Position numbers and translations under genes: made by a program. Positions 10,217-22,215 of a stretch of 64,000 bases of DNA are shown piece by piece (the stretch's first letter is position 1; each line of letters begins with the position of its first letter). Source of the stretch: Rhyzopertha dominica. Its lineage: Eukaryota > Arthropoda > Insecta > Coleoptera > Bostrichidae. The notes below the pieces were generated by a model, which was not told the origin of the DNA, ran no database searches, and saw only the letters and a list, made by a program, of their open reading frames with translations. The stretch is taken from contig QCXZ01000001.1 of NCBI GenBank assembly GCA_025024175.1, positions 39,426,942-39,490,941 of the forward strand, written 5' to 3'.

Positions 10217-13200
10217 AATCGTATGCTAGGGCGACCGTCTAATAACGTATTTGGTTAAACTAATACCAAGAGTTTTACTCTTTCCACTTTATACAGCATA
10301 CTATATAAGCTTGCTGGAGCCAGCTTCGTTATTACAGCATATGATATGATAGGGCAACCGTCTAATAAGGCATTTTGTTAAAAAATATGATAAGAGTTTA
10401 TTCTTTCCACTTAACACGGCATACTATACACGCTTGCTAGACCCAGCTTCGTCATTACAGCTTATGGTATGCTACGGCGACCGTCTAATAACTTAATTGG
10501 TTAAACTAATTCCAAAACAGTTTAATCTTTACACTTAATACGGCGTACTATATACGGTTGCTTGAGCCAGCTTCGTCATTACAGCTTATATGGTATGTTA
10601 GGGCGACCGCCTAATAACGTACTTGGTTAAACTAATATCATAAGAGTTTATTCTTTCCACTTAATACTGCATACTATATACACTTGCTGGACCCAGCTTC
10701 GTCATTACAGCTTATCGTATGCTAGGGCGACCGTCTAATAACGTATTTGGTTTTAACTAATACCATAAGAGTTTATTCTTTCCACTTAATACGGCATACT
10801 ATATACGTTTGCTGGACCCACCTTAGTCATTAGAACTTATCGTATGCTAGGGCGACCGTCTAATAACGTATTTCGTTAAACTAACACCAAAAGAGTTTAT
10901 TCTTTCCACTTAATACGGCATACTATATACGCTTCTTGGATGCAGCTTCGCCATTACAGCTTATCGTATGCTAGGACGACCGTCTAATAACGTATTTGGT
11001 TAAACCAACACCAAAAGAGTTTATTCTTTCCACTTAATACGCCATACTATATACGTTTGCTGNACCCAGCTTCGTCATTATAGCTTATCGTATGCTNGGG
11101 CGACCGTCTAATAACGTATTTCGTTAAACTAACACCAAAAGAGTTTATTCTTTCCACTTAATACGGCATACTATATACACCTGCTGGACCCAGCTTCGTT
11201 ATTACAGCTTATCGTATGCTAGGGCGACCGTCTAATAACGTATTTGGTTAAACTAATACCAAAAGAGTTTACTCTTTCCACTTTATAGAGCGTACTATAT
11301 AAGCTTGCTGGAGCCAGCTTCGTTATTACAGCTTATCGTATACATGGCATCCGTCTAATAGCGTATTCGGTTAAACTAATACTATAAGAGTTTATTCTTT
11401 CCACTTAATACGGCATCCTATATATGCTCTGGACCCAGCTTCGTCATTACAGCATGTGATAGGGCAACCGTCTAATAAGGCATTTTGTTAAAATAATACG
11501 ATAAGAGTATTTTTTCCACTTAACACGGCATACTATACACGCTTGCTAGACCCAGCTTCGTCATTACAGCTTATGGTATGCTACGGCGACCGTCTAATAA
11601 CGTATTTGGTTAAACTAATTCCAAAATAGTTTAATCTTTACACTTAACACGGCATACTAGATAGGCCTGTTGAACCCAGCTTCGTCATTACAGCTTATCG
11701 TATGTAAGGTGACCGTCTAAAAGCATATTTGTTTAAAATAATAAATTAAGAGTTTATCCGTTCCACTTAATACGGCATACTATATACGTTTGCTGGACCC
11801 AGCTTAGTCATTACAGCTTATGGTATGTAAGGGCGACCGCCTAATAACGTACTTGGTTAAATTAATATCATAAGAGTTTATTCTTTCCACTTAACACGGC
11901 ATACTATATACGCTTCTTGGACTCAGCTTCGTCATTACTGCTTATCGTATGTAAGGTGACCGTCTAAAAACATATTTTGTTAAACTAACACCAAAAGATT
12001 TTATTCTTTCCACTTAATACGGCATACTATATACGCTTGCTGGACCCAGCTTCGTCATTACTGCTTATCGTATGTAAGGTGACCGTCTAAAAACATATTT
12101 GTTTAAAATAATACCTTAAGAGTTTATCCGTTCCACTTAATACGGCATACTATATACGCTTGCTGGACCCAGCTTCGTCATTACAGCTTATCGTATATAA
12201 GGTGATCCTCTAATAACGTATTTTTTTTAACCTATACCATAAAAGTTTATTCTTTCCACTTAATAAGGCATACTATATACACTTGCTGGACCCAGCTTCG
12301 TCATTACTGATTATCGTATATAAGGAGACTGTCTAATAACGTATTTGGTTAAACTAATAGCATAAGCGTTTATTCTTTTCACTTAACACGGCATACTATA
12401 CACGCTTGCTGGACCCAACTTCGTCATTACAGTTTATGGTATGCTACGGCGACCGCCTAATAACGTATTTGGTTAAACTAATATCATAAGAGTTTATTTA
12501 TTCTTTCCACCTAACACGGCATACTATGTACGCTTGCTGNACCAAGCTTCGTCATTACAGCTTATGGTATATTATGGTGACCGTCTAATACCATAAAAGT
12601 TTATTCTTTCCACTTAATACGGCATTCTATATACGCTTGCTGGACCCAGCTTCTTATGCTTATCGTATGTAAAGCGACCGTCTAAAAACATAGGTATTTG
12701 TTTAAAATAATACCATAAGAGTTTATCCGTTCCACTTAATACGTCATACTATATACGCTTGCTGGACCCAGCTTCGTCATTACAGCTTATCGTAAGCTAG
12801 GGCGACCGTGTAATAACGTATTTCGTTAAACTAACACCAAAAGAGTTTATTCTTTCCACTTAATACGGCATACTATATACGCTTGCTGGACCCAGCTTCG
12901 TCAATACAGCTTATCGTATGCTAGGGCGACCGTCTAATAACGTATTTGGTTAAACTAATACCAAAAGAGTTTACTCTTTCCACTTTATACAGCATACTAT
13001 ATAAGCTTGCTGGAGCCAGCTTCGTTATTACAGCATATGATATGATAGGGCAACCGTCTAATAAGGCATTTTGTTAAAAAATATGATAAGAGTTTATTCT
13101 TTCCACTTAACACGGCATACTATACACGCTTGCTAGACCCAGCTTCGTCATTACAGCTTATGGTATGCTACGGCGACCGTCTAATAACTTAATTGGTTAA

Positions 13201-15789
13201 ACTAATTCCAAAAAAGTTTAATCTTTACACTTAATACGGCGTACTATATACGGTTGCTTGAGCCAGCTTCATCATTACAGCTTATATGGTATGTTAGGGC
13301 GACCGCCTAATAACGTACTTGGTTAAACTAATATCATAAGAGTTTATTCTTTCCACTTAATACTGCATACTATATACACTTGCTGGACCCAGCTTCGTCA
13401 TTACAGCTTATCGTATGCTAGGGCGACCGTCTAATAACGTATTTGGTTTTAACTAATACCATAAGAGTTTATTCTTTCCACTTAATACGGCATACTATAT
13501 ACGTTTGCTGGACCCACCTTAGTCATTAGAACTTATCGTATGCTAGGGCGACCGTCTAANAACGTANTTCNTTAAACTAACACCAGAAGAGTTTATTCTT
13601 TCCACTTAATACGGCATACTATATACGCTTCTTGGATGCATCTTCGCCATTACAGCTTATCGTATGCTAGGACGACTGTCTAATAACGTATTTGGTTAAA
13701 CTAATACCAAAAGAGTTTATTCTTTCCACTTAATATGGCATACTATATCAGCTTGCTGCAGCCAGCTTCGCCATTACAGCTTATCGTATGCTAGGACGAC
13801 CGTCTAATAACGTATTTGGTTAAACCAACACCAAAAGAGTTTATTCTTTCCACTTAATACGCCATACTATATACGTTTGCTGGACCCAGCTTCGTCATTA
13901 TAGCTTATCGTATGCTAGGGCGACCGTCTAATAACGTATTTCGTTAAGCTAACACCAAAAGAGTTTATTCTTTCCACTTAATACGGCATACAATATACAC
14001 CTGCTGGACCCAGCTTCGTTATTACAGCTTATCGTATGCTAGGGCGACCGTCTAATAACGTATTTGGTTTTAACTAATACCAAAAGAGTTTACTCTTTCC
14101 ACTTTATAGAGCGTACTATATAAGCTTGCTGGAGCCAGCTTCGTTATTACAGCTTATCGTATACATGGCATCCGTCTAATAGCGTATTCGGTTAAACTAA
14201 TACTATAAGAGTTTATTCTTTCCACTTAATACGGCATCCTATATATGCTAGCTGGACCCAGCTTCGTCATTACAGCATGTGATAGGGCAACCGTCTAATA
14301 AGGCATTTTGTTAAAATAATACGATAAGAGTTTATTTTTTCCACTTAACACGGTATACTATACACGCTTGCTAGACCCAGCTTCGTCATTACAGCTTATG
14401 GTATGCTACGGCGACCGTCTAATAACGTATTTGGTTAAACTAATTCCAAAATAGTTTAATCTTTACACTTAACACGGCATACTAGATAGGCCTGTTGAAC
14501 CCAGCTTCGTCATTACAGCTTATCGTATGTAAGGTGACCGTCTAAAAGCATATTTGTTTAAAATAATAAATTAAGTTTATCCGTTCCACTTAATACGGCA
14601 TACTATATACGTTTGCTGGACCCAGCTTAGTCATTACAGCTTATGGTATGTAAGGGCGACCGCCTAATAACGTACTTGGTTAAATTAATATCATAAGAGT
14701 TTATTCTTTCCACTTAACACGGCATACTATATACGCTTCTTGGACTCAGCTTCGTCATTACTGCTTATCGTATGTAAGGTGACCGTCTAAAAACATATTT
14801 TGTTAAACTAACACCAAAAGATTTTATTCTTTCCACTTAATACGGCATACTATATACGCTTNCTGGACCCAGCTTCGTCATTACTGCTTATCGTATGTAA
14901 GGTGACCGTCTAAAAACATATTTGTTTAAAATAATACCTTAAGAGTTTATCCGTTCCACTTAATACGGCATACTATATACGCTTGCTGGACCCAGCTTCG
15001 TCATTACAGCTTATCGTATATAAGGTGATCCTCTAATAACGTATTTTTTTTTAACTTATACCATAAAAGTTTATTCTTTCCACTTAATAAGGCATACTAT
15101 ATACACTTGCTGGACCCAGCTTCGTCATTACTGATTATCGTATATAAGGAGACTGTCTAATAACGTATTTGGTTAAACTAATAGCATAAGCGTTTATTCT
15201 TTTCACTTAACACGGCATCTATACACGCTTGCTGGACCCAACTTCGTCATTACAGTTTATGGTATGCTACGGCGACCGCCTAATAACGTATTTGGTTAAA
15301 CTAATATCATAAGAGTTTATTTATTCTTTCCACCTAACACGGCATACTATGTACGCTTGCTGGACCAAGCTTCGTCATTACAGCTTATGGTATATTATGG
15401 TGACCGTCTAATACCATAAAAGTTTATTCTTTCCACTTAATACGGCATTCTATATACGCTTGCTGGACCCAGCTTCGTATGCTTATCGTATGTAAAGCGA
15501 CCGTCTAAAAACATAGGTATTTGTTTAAAATAATACCATAAGAGCTTATCCGTTCCACTTAATACGTCATACTATATACGCTTGCTGGACCCAGCTTCGT
15601 CATTACAGCTTATCGTTAGCTAGGGCGACCGTGTAATAACGTATTTCGTTAAACTAACACCAAAAGAGTTTATTCTTTCCACTTAATACGGCATACTATA
15701 TACGTTTGCTGGACCCAGATTCGTTATTATAGCTTATCGTATGCTAGGGCGACCGTCTAATAACGTATTTGGTTAAACTAATACCATAA
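10217..15789 (+). repeat. satellite S2, about 45 tandem monomers of 124 bp
   Basis: A tandem array with marker strings such as CTTATCGTATGCTAGGGCGA (10711, 10836, 10960, 11084) and CCACTTAATACGGCATACTA. The spacing is 124-125 bases. Monomers differ by several per cent and fall into subtypes (for example with CTTTATAGAGCG or GGCATCCTATATATG). The order of subtypes is repeated on a 2.7-kb scale (see the separate entry). S1 and S2 are joined directly at about 10216. No genes are present. Confidence 0.95.
10335..15789 (+). repeat. 2.7-kb higher-order duplication inside S2
   Basis: The ordered series of monomer variants starting at CAGCATATGATATGATAGGG (10335) returns at 13031, a shift of 2,696 bases (about 22 monomers). 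The variant GGCATTCTATATACGC at 12621 returns at 15444, a shift of 2,823. The second copy therefore carries one additional monomer, located at about 13680-13800. The copies are nearly identical, more so than neighbouring monomers are to each other. Confidence 0.8.
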
Positions 15790-16064
15790 CGAACGTTTGT
15801 GGAAAGTTCGTTAGTCTTGATAGCATTATAGGACAACTTCTAATAGTAATTAATCACTTTACGTATGCATGGTGGTTTCAACACAATCCGTTAGCAGATA
15901 TATTCTGCTCAAGGCACGTATGATCCTCAGTTAAATCGACTTTGATCAATTCAACTTCGTATCTCGTTATGGTACACAAAGCAATACACTCCTAGCCAGA
16001 CACATCAACACTTGCGTTCGCCAAATAAAATTTGTCGAAACACCGTTAGTCTAACGGAATTAAA
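15790..16064. other. non-satellite spacer between S2 and S3
   Basis: About 275 bases that match neither satellite and no element I recognise. S2 has one orientation to the left, and S3 to the right is in the opposite orientation relative to the shared motif order, so this is the left orientation breakpoint. Confidence 0.5.
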
Positions 16065-16498
16065 AGATTGTGTCGCTTTAAATCAAACAATATAGCCCCT
16101 ATTACGTTATTAGATGGTAGACGTGTCTACCTGACACATATAATATCAGCATTGTACCCAGCAAGCATAACAGATTGTGCTGATTTAAATCAAACAATAC
16201 AGTCCCTTATACTATTATATCGAGCAAAAGCGTTATTATAAGCTAGACGTATCTACCTGACTCATATAATGACAGCATTGTACCCAGCAAGCTTAACAGG
16301 TTTTGTCGCTTTAAATGGAACAAAATGGTTCCTTATACTATTATATCGAGCAAAAGCGTTATTAGAAGCTAGACGAATCTCCTGACTCATATAATACCAG
16401 CATTGTACCGAGCAGGCATAACTGATTGTGTCGCTTTAAATCGAACAAAATGGTCCCTTATAGTATTATATAGAGCAAAAGGGTTATTTACAAGGTAC
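16065..16498 (-). repeat. satellite S3, left fragment (about 3.5 monomers)
   Basis: Monomers of about 126 bp with the motifs TGTGTCGCTTTAAATC, GAGCAAAAGCGTTATTA and CAGCATTGTACCCAGCAAGC. The array is cut at about 16498 by the gypsy element and resumes at 25987 in the same register, at a TATTTTC-TTGACTC segment. The strand is given relative to the S1/S2 motif order. Confidence 0.85.
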
Positions 16499-16581
16499 GG
16501 CCGTAGCCTTTCAAACATCGGTGTTCGGTTAGTTTTGGGACACTTAAAAAAAAGTGGGAAGAAAATAAGTACGCGCGACGT

Positions 16582-16766
16582 ACGGAACATAAGTCAGTAT
16601 ACTGGTTATTGGAAGGATAAGAAGCGAGAAAGAAAAAGAACGGTCAGAGCGTAGAACAATAATTGTCGACATTGTGTAGCCAGATTGTAAAAGCTTTAAG
16701 TATTATAAAGTAAGTGTTGTAGAAGGAATAAATAAATAAATTTGTGAATTTGGAAAATCTGTGACA
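16582..16766 (+). repeat. 5' LTR of the gypsy element (recognisable part)
   Basis: The segment is repeated almost exactly at 25802-25986 (both 185 bases), including TCAGTATACTGGTTATTGG, a purine-rich GATAAGAAGCGAGAAAG stretch and AATAAATAAATAAATTTG, ending TGTGACA. Bases 16499-16581 may be the true LTR start (TG at 16522), missing or diverged from the 3' copy. Confidence 0.8.
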
Positions 16767-16768
16767 TT

Positions 16769-16785
16769 TGGTGTCAGAACTGGGA
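16769..16785 (+). other. putative primer binding site of the gypsy element
   Basis: TGGTGTCAGAACTGGGA lies three bases after the LTR end. The leading TGG fits the complement of a tRNA CCA end. I cannot name the tRNA from memory with confidence. Confidence 0.4.
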
Positions 16786-16871
16786 TTTTGCAAATAAACC
16801 CAATCGATTGAAGTCACTGGAAGATTTACCAGATCCTGAGGAGGCCAGTTGGGGCGAAAGTGTAAAGGTTT

Positions 16872-17150
16872 ATGCCTGTCGAGACTAGAAGCAAAACTAC
16901 GACAATGGAGGAGCAAATGAAGATGTTTTCACTAATGCAACAAATGAAAGCAGGGCAAGAAGAAATGAAAGAAGAGATTACAGCAAGACAGGAACAATTG
17001 AAAGAGGACTTGAAAGAAGGCCAGGTCGTACTGAATAAGAGAATTATACAGGCTGTGAAAGATCAGTTGGGTACAAACCTGGAGGAAAAGAAAATAGAAC
17101 AAGAAAGAATAGTTAGCAAGGTGGAGGGTGTAGAGGAAAAAGTAGCTTAG
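16872..17150 (+). pseudogene. gypsy gag, N-terminal coiled-coil part
   Basis: A charged, Lys/Glu/Gln-rich frame of 92 residues beginning MPVETRSK, predicted to be a coiled coil (repeats such as MKEEITARQEQLKEDL). It stops at a TAG at 17148, where the parallel segment on the far side of the copia insertion (EGKVAQIQ at about 21394) has CAA/CAG-type codons, so the stop is probably a mutation. The frame continues (VDEIIEDME) until the copia insertion at 17181. The rest of gag resumes at 21394. Confidence 0.65.
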
Positions 17151-17180
17151 GTTGACGAAATAATTGAGGACATGGAACAG

Positions 17181-17318
17181 TCACAGTTTTACAATAAATC
17201 TATATTTAGATTAAACTGACATACATTCATCAATTATTTATATGTTGTCATTAGCTATTAACAAAAGGGCTAAACATCACATACTTGATAATAAAACAAG
17301 CTTTCACTTTATTTAACA
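17181..17318 (-). repeat. 3' LTR of the nested copia, truncated
   Basis: It matches the 5' LTR from TCACAGTTTT through ATTTATATGTTGTCATTAGC to CTTTATTTAACA, with a few differences. The terminal TGATGAG segment of the other copy is missing here. Confidence 0.8.
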
Positions 17319-17330
17319 CTCCCACTCTTG
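17319..17330 (-). other. polypurine tract of the nested copia
   Basis: On the minus strand CAAGAGTGGGAG directly abuts the TGTTAAATAAAG start of the 3' LTR. This is the expected place and composition for the plus-strand primer. Confidence 0.6.
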
Positions 17331-17398
17331 TTTTATGGATAAAAGTACTCTATTTTTGATCAGCTTATCACGGGGAAGTGGCTTTGTTAGTATGTCAG

Positions 17399-18322
17399 CT
17401 AACTGACTGTACGAACATAGCACACCTCAATTATTCCATTTTCTACGAGTTCTCGAATGAAATGAAACTTCACATCAATATGTTTAGTGTTCTTGTGATG
17501 TTCTGCATTTTTAATTAAACATATGGCACTTGGATTGCCTACATTCAGCTTAATTGGTTCACTGAGATCAATATGAAGTTCTCCCATAAAGTTGCGCAGC
17601 CAAATAAGCTCTGCTGCAGCATCTGACGATGCAACATACTCTGCTTCTGCAGTAGATCTTGTGACGCATTTTTGCCTATGTGAAGACCAACTAATTGGCC
17701 CGTCTGCTATAACACTAATGTACCCAGTTGTTGAACGAGTGTCCAGATCACCTGCAAAGTCAGAGTCGGAGAAAACTTCTAGTTGAATGCTGCTCCCTGT
17801 GTACTTTATTCCTGTGTTCTTAGTTCCTTGAAGGTATCTGAAGATTGTTGTAACAGCTAACCAATGGTCTATACCAGGATTATTCAGGAATCGACTAACT
17901 TGACTCACAGCGTACATTATATCCGGTCGTAAAACAGTTGCGATAAACATTAAACTTCCTACGGCTTCCCTGTATGGCTTCAGTTTCATTTCTTTCCTGT
18001 CTTCTTCCTCAATTGGACACTGACCACTGTGAAGAGGGTTGCTTGGGTTGAATGGTACTGCACTCGGCTTGCAATTTCCCATGTTAAATTTACTTATTGC
18101 ACGAGTAATGTATCCGGACTGACAAATAAATATTCCATGTTCATGATGATGATTGATTTCTAAACTACAAAAGTACTTTCCATCGCCAATTGTAATCTCA
18201 AAATATTTCCCAACTTCACTGAGTAAATAGTTAATTACATCAATTGACTTGCAGATAATAAGATCATCATCGACATATAAAGCCAAGTAAACTTCTAAAC
18301 CATCATAAGAGATATGAAACAC
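17399..18322 (-). pseudogene. copia reverse transcriptase C-terminal half and RNase H
   Basis: A 307-residue frame holding the catalytic LYVDDDLII motif near its start, then YLQGTKNTGIKY, the RNase H motif FSDSDFAGDLDTRSTTGY, SRSTAEAEYVA-type sequence and KNAEHHKNTKHIDVKFHFIR. These are the standard final domains of a copia polyprotein. It follows the frame at 18303-18920 after a frameshift near 18315 and ends early in the region where copia proteins usually carry a short tail. Confidence 0.85.
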
Positions 18323-18920
18323 ACATTGATCCGAATAAAGCTGGCTGAACCCAAAAGTTATGAGGAAATTTGCAAACTTTTGATTCCAACAACGAGGTGA
18401 TTGATTGCTTTAATCCGTATAACTTACAAGACCAACTCCTTATTTTCATCTTCAAAACGATTGGCTGTTGCATATAAACTTCTTCATTAAGTTCCCCATA
18501 TAAGAAAGCAGTTTTCACATCGAACTGTTTAATCTTCATATTATATGTAGCAGCTACTGCTAATAATATTCTTATGGAATCATAACGTACAACAGGAGCA
18601 AAAGTCTCTTGAAAATCAATACCAGCTTGCTGTGAGTAGCCTTTGGCACACAACCTTGCCTTGAATCGATCAGTTGTACCATCAGGTTTCAGTTTCACTC
18701 GATAAACCCATTTACATCCAACAGTTTTGCGTCCTGGATGCAAGGATACCAATGTGTTATTAACCTTCAGCGAAGTAATTTCATCCTTCATTGCCTCGTA
18801 CCATTGCTCTGATTGACTTGAAGACATTGTCTCTTCGAAGTTTACTGGTTTATCAATAACTGCTGCACACGCTTCAAAATTTGAGTCACGGTAACGAACA
18901 GGTAGATTAAATTGCATCAC
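18303..18920 (-). pseudogene. copia reverse transcriptase N-terminal half
   Basis: The 205-residue frame shows WYEAMKDEITSL, CKWVYRVKLKPDGTTDRFKA, LCAKGYSQQAGIDFQETFAP and FDVKTAFLYGELNEEVYMQQ, the first reverse transcriptase blocks of copia elements. The frame shifts after KLYGLKQS, so the rest of the domain is read in another frame. Confidence 0.85.
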
Positions 18921-18959
18921 GATTCTTTAAATCCCTTCTATTTTCATCTATGACTGGAA

Positions 18960-19181
18960 CTACGTCTTCATTCTCTTCGATATTTTCACCTTCTGTAGAT
19001 TTTTCATTTTTCTCTTCTGCATCAGTCGCGGTAACCATTTGAAGAATGCATATTTCTTAGAATTCCCTTCATCCGAGATATTTTCATTGAAAACAACATC
19101 ACGTGAAATTATTACCTTGTGAGTTTGAGCATCGTACAGTCTATAATTACTGCTATAATTATCATAGCCAACCATACTCAT
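18960..19181 (-). pseudogene. copia region between integrase and reverse transcriptase
   Basis: A 73-residue frame starting MSMVGYDNYSSNYRLYD and containing SRDVVFNE, which is the usual post-integrase motif (GYxxxxKxYRLYDxxxxxxxxSRDVxFxE). It links the integrase frame at 19309-20340 to the reverse transcriptase; both joins are frameshifted. Confidence 0.75.
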
Positions 19182-19308
19182 TTTCTTGGACTTACTTTGA
19201 AACTATCCACGAAAATGCTTTGGTATATGAACAAATGCTTGCGATCCAAATTTCCTCAGGTGACCGAAAGACGGTTCTTTATTAAACCATTGCTCATATG
19301 GTGTTAAA

Positions 19309-20340
19309 TCACCATTTGCTTTGCATCCTCTTCTGTAACAGGTAGACAGCTGTGTTCACTGCTTCTGCAAATAAATTATCTGAAAGATTGGTATCCAACA
19401 GCATAGATCTGGCACTCTCCACAATAGACCTGTTGTCCCTTTCTGCTCTGCCATTTTGTTCAGGTGTGTAAGGACTTGCAGTTTCATGTATAATACCATT
19501 TCTTTTAAAATGCTCCTTAAATAATCCATTTATATACTCCATTCCATTATCACTACGCAGCACTTTTACTTTGTTACCAGTCTGCCTTTCAATTAACTTT
19601 TCAATTTCCAGAAATGTAGAAAAAGCATCGCTTTTGTTCTTCAAAAAACGCACAAATCGATATGAACTGTAATCATCCTTAAAGATCATAAAATAATTTG
19701 CCCCACCAAGGGATGTAATTGGCATTTTTCCACAAATATCTGTATGAATCACCTCCCCAGGTTTAGCAGCTCTTGAATGAAGGTTGGACTTGAATGATTT
19801 TCTGTGGATTTTTCCATACTGACAGGACTCACAGAACACATTGGTGTCATCTTTGAGATTCAAACCTAGCAAAATACCTTTGTCAGCCATTTCCTTTAAG
19901 GTCTTGAAATTCACGTGCCCTAGTCGTTCATGCCAACGTAGAACAGAATTGTTTGTTGCAAGATTTGCTTGCTCCGGAGTGTCCTGGACCTTGAATAACA
20001 TCTTGTAACACTGATTTTGCAGTTTTATACCTGTGACAGCGAGACCATTATTTAAAACTTCAATTTTACTGTTGTCAAATAGCACTTTGTAATTTTTATT
20101 TGTAACTGCTCCCACTGAGAATAGATTCTTCTTCAATTTTGGAACATACAGTGTTTCTTCTAATGTCCGACAATGCCATTTACCATGTACCAGAGCCATA
20201 ACTCGAACTGTACCAATTCCTTCAGCTTCAACTGATGAATTGTCTCCAATTTGTACACTTATGGTTTTTTCAATCGGTTCCAGAGATATAAACCATTCTT
20301 TATGAAAGGTCATATGCTTTGAAGCGGCACTGTCTGCCAA
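19309..20340 (-). pseudogene. copia protease and integrase
   Basis: The frame opens in the protease at ADSAASKHMTF, where the usual DSGAS active site reads DSAAS; a Gly-to-Ala change there probably abolishes activity. LFSVGAVT follows. The integrase zinc-binding region (LRWHERLGHVNF, FCESCQYGK) and the catalytic residues in HTDICG, LRSDNGMEY and NGRAERDNRS come next. The frame breaks after AVYLLQKR. Confidence 0.88.
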
Positions 20341-20400
20341 CCAAATATCTTCACAACCAGGAACAGTAACATTTTTGACCTCTGCACTTAATGCTTGATT

Positions 20401-20793
20401 CTATGTGTTATCTTCAACATTTCTTTTGGCTATCATTTTACGACAGTCAGCCTTAAAATGTCCTCTTTTATGACAGTAAAAGCACTCTACGTTTTTCTTG
20501 GTGAACGGTTTGTGATTTTTCACATTTCCAGAGACATTTTTGAGTCTAAATTTCATTTTGTCCACACTTACAGCAGCAAATGCTGTTGAAACTTCATCCA
20601 TCTGTTCTAGATGCTTCTCTTCTTTGAGTAGCCTCGCAGTTAGATTGTCAAACGTTTGCATTTTCTCATCATATGAATCCCATGCCGTAATGAAGGAACC
20701 ATATTTCACAGGAAGACTGCCAAGAACCTTTGCTATTTTATCTACATCTCCAACTGGTTCTCCGACATCTGCTAATGCTTGTGACAGTTTCAA
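20401..20793 (-). pseudogene. copia gag C-terminal part with CCHC zinc knuckle
   Basis: A 130-residue frame containing LGSLPVKYGSFITAWDS, typical of the UBN2-type gag, and the knuckle CFYCHKRGHFKADC (CX2CX4HX4C). A frame break separates it from the gag start at 20796-21158. Confidence 0.85.
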
Positions 20794-20795
20794 TT

Positions 20796-21158
20796 TTAAT
20801 TATGTGCTGTGCAATTGTACCTATCCGTTTCAGACATTTTGTAACTACAGAACTTTTGTTTCAATGTAATTTTATTTACCGCTGACCTTTGCTCGTGTAT
20901 TATCTTTAAGCGTGACCACATCTCCATTGCATTGTTACATGTAATTACAGTCTGAAGCTGTTCGAATTCCATAGAAGTTGAAATCAACAACATTGCTTTG
21001 GCGTTCTTCTCTGTCCACTCTTTATCACTTATTTTGACTGCATTGGTTACTAATTCATGAATTCCTTCAGCTTTGAAGATTGTTTCCATTTGGTACTTCC
21101 ATAATGCAAAGTTCTGCCCGTCAAACTTTTGTATACCATAGCCCTTCAACTTATCCAT
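20796..21158 (-). pseudogene. copia gag N-terminal part
   Basis: Starts MDKLKGYGIQKFDGQNFALW, the usual copia gag beginning (KFDGxNFxxWKYQM), and runs for 120 residues. The start codon lies about 55 bases after the primer site. The frame ends near 20796 at a shift. Confidence 0.85.
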
Positions 21159-21215
21159 CTTTTTTTTACCTCAGCTTACAACTGAACCTTGATGTGATAA
21201 ATATTTAATAAAGCT

Positions 21216-21229
21216 CTGGGCCCATAACC
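21216..21229 (-). other. primer binding site of the nested copia, complementary to internal initiator tRNA
   Basis: On the minus strand GGTTATGGGCCCAG follows the LTR end ...CTCATCA directly. This is the complement of the anticodon arm of insect initiator tRNA-Met (CTGGGCCCATAACC). Drosophila copia is known to prime from a 5' half of that tRNA at this place. Confidence 0.75.
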
Positions 21230-21393
21230 TGATGAGTTTAGTTTTTAAACAGAGTCACAGTTTTGTAATACAATCTATATTTAGATTAAACTGACATACA
21301 TTCATCAATTATTTATATGTTGTCATTAGCTATTAACAAAAGGGCTAAACATCACATACTTGATAATTAAACAAGCTTTTACTTTATTTAACA
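21230..21393 (-). repeat. 5' LTR of the nested copia (164 bp)
   Basis: On the minus strand it starts TGTTAAATAAAG and ends CTCATCA, followed by the primer site. It is the fuller of the two LTR copies. The 3' LTR at 17181-17318 corresponds to its first 138 or so bases. Confidence 0.8.
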
Positions 21394-22215
21394 GAAGGAA
21401 AGGTAGCTCAAATTCAATCAGATGTTGACCTAAATATTGGAAACATACGGAAGGAATTCTCCGATAGGTTACAGACTGAGGACATGAAAGGTATTACAAT
21501 GTCACTCAAATCGGCAAAGGTTAAGCCTCCTTATTTCGATGGTACAGTTCCTTGGACGGAATATAGAAAGCAGTTTGAGGCTGCTGCATGTACGAATAAT
21601 TGGGACGATACAGAGAAGGCAACTTCACTGATAGTATCGTTGCGAGGTGAGGCTCTGGACATTTTGCAAGGACTCTCTACCGAACATCAAGGAAGCTTTG
21701 TGGCATTAGTAGATCGACTGGAGATGCGCTATGGAGACAAACATCTCCAGCAAGTGTACCAAACGCAGCTAAGGTGCCGGAACCAACGAGCCAATGAAAC
21801 CCTACAACAGTTTGAAGCAGACGTAGAGCGAATGGCTAGACTAGCTTACTCTTCTGCGCCACAAGAAGTTGTCGAACAGCTGGCGGTTCAGACATTTATA
21901 GAAGGTGTAAGGGACTCAGAACTGCAACATGCATTAAGAATGGCGCGTCATAGGAGTCCGAACGATGCGCTGTCGCACGCCTTAGAATTTGACGCAGCAA
22001 AACATTCTTCTAAGGTGCACTTGCGAGTGCGGCAAGCGGAAGTGATAGATGGCCGCGAGGAAGACGCTCTTAGTATACCGAAGGCCAAAGTCGACCACAT
22101 TGAGAAAAAGATGGTAGAGAACGAAAGCGTTCCTAAATTTAAGTGCTGGGAATGTGGCAGACTAGGTCATCTCCGACGTGACTGCCGACGTAACAGAAGT
22201 CGGAAAACTAGATAG
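21394..22215 (+). CDS. gypsy gag, main part with zinc knuckle
   Basis: This is the continuation of gag after the copia insertion. From the in-frame Met at 21484 it gives 243 residues: VKPPYFDGTVPWTEYRKQFE, SLIVSLRGEALDILQGL and the RCRNQRANETLQQFEADVER capsid-type region, then a single knuckle CWECGRLGHLRRDC (CX2CX4HX4C). It is open to its stop and overlaps the protease frame, as in many gypsy elements that need a frameshift for pol. The element is otherwise broken, so no function is expected. Confidence 0.85.
   Translation, partial: EGKVAQIQSDVDLNIGNIRKEFSDRLQTEDMKGITMSLKSAKVKPPYFDGTVPWTEYRKQFEAAACTNNWDDTEKATSLIVSLRGEALDILQGLSTEHQGSFVALVDRLEMRYGDKHLQQVYQTQLRCRNQRANETLQQFEADVERMARLAYSSAPQEVVEQLAVQTFIEGVRDSELQHALRMARHRSPNDALSHALEFDAAKHSSKVHLRVRQAEVIDGREEDALSIPKAKVDHIEKKMVENESVPKFKCWECGRLGHLRRDCRRNRSRKTR

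Larger units (their letters stand above)
17181..21393 (-). mobile_element. degenerate Ty1/copia retrotransposon nested in the gypsy gag
   Basis: A minus-strand element flanked by related LTRs at 21230-21393 (5') and 17181-17318 (3'). Between them lie gag, a CCHC knuckle, protease, integrase, reverse transcriptase and RNase H in copia order. At least four frameshifts or stops interrupt the frame. The 3' LTR lacks the outer 25 or so bases present in the 5' LTR, and no target duplication is visible, so the outer end was lost or the junction was rearranged. Confidence 0.9.

Noticed and set aside
8936..15789. Regular repeats suggesting a CRISPR-like array
   Set aside because: The whole 123-124 bp unit is repeated without short conserved repeats alternating with variable spacers, and the context is a eukaryotic genome.
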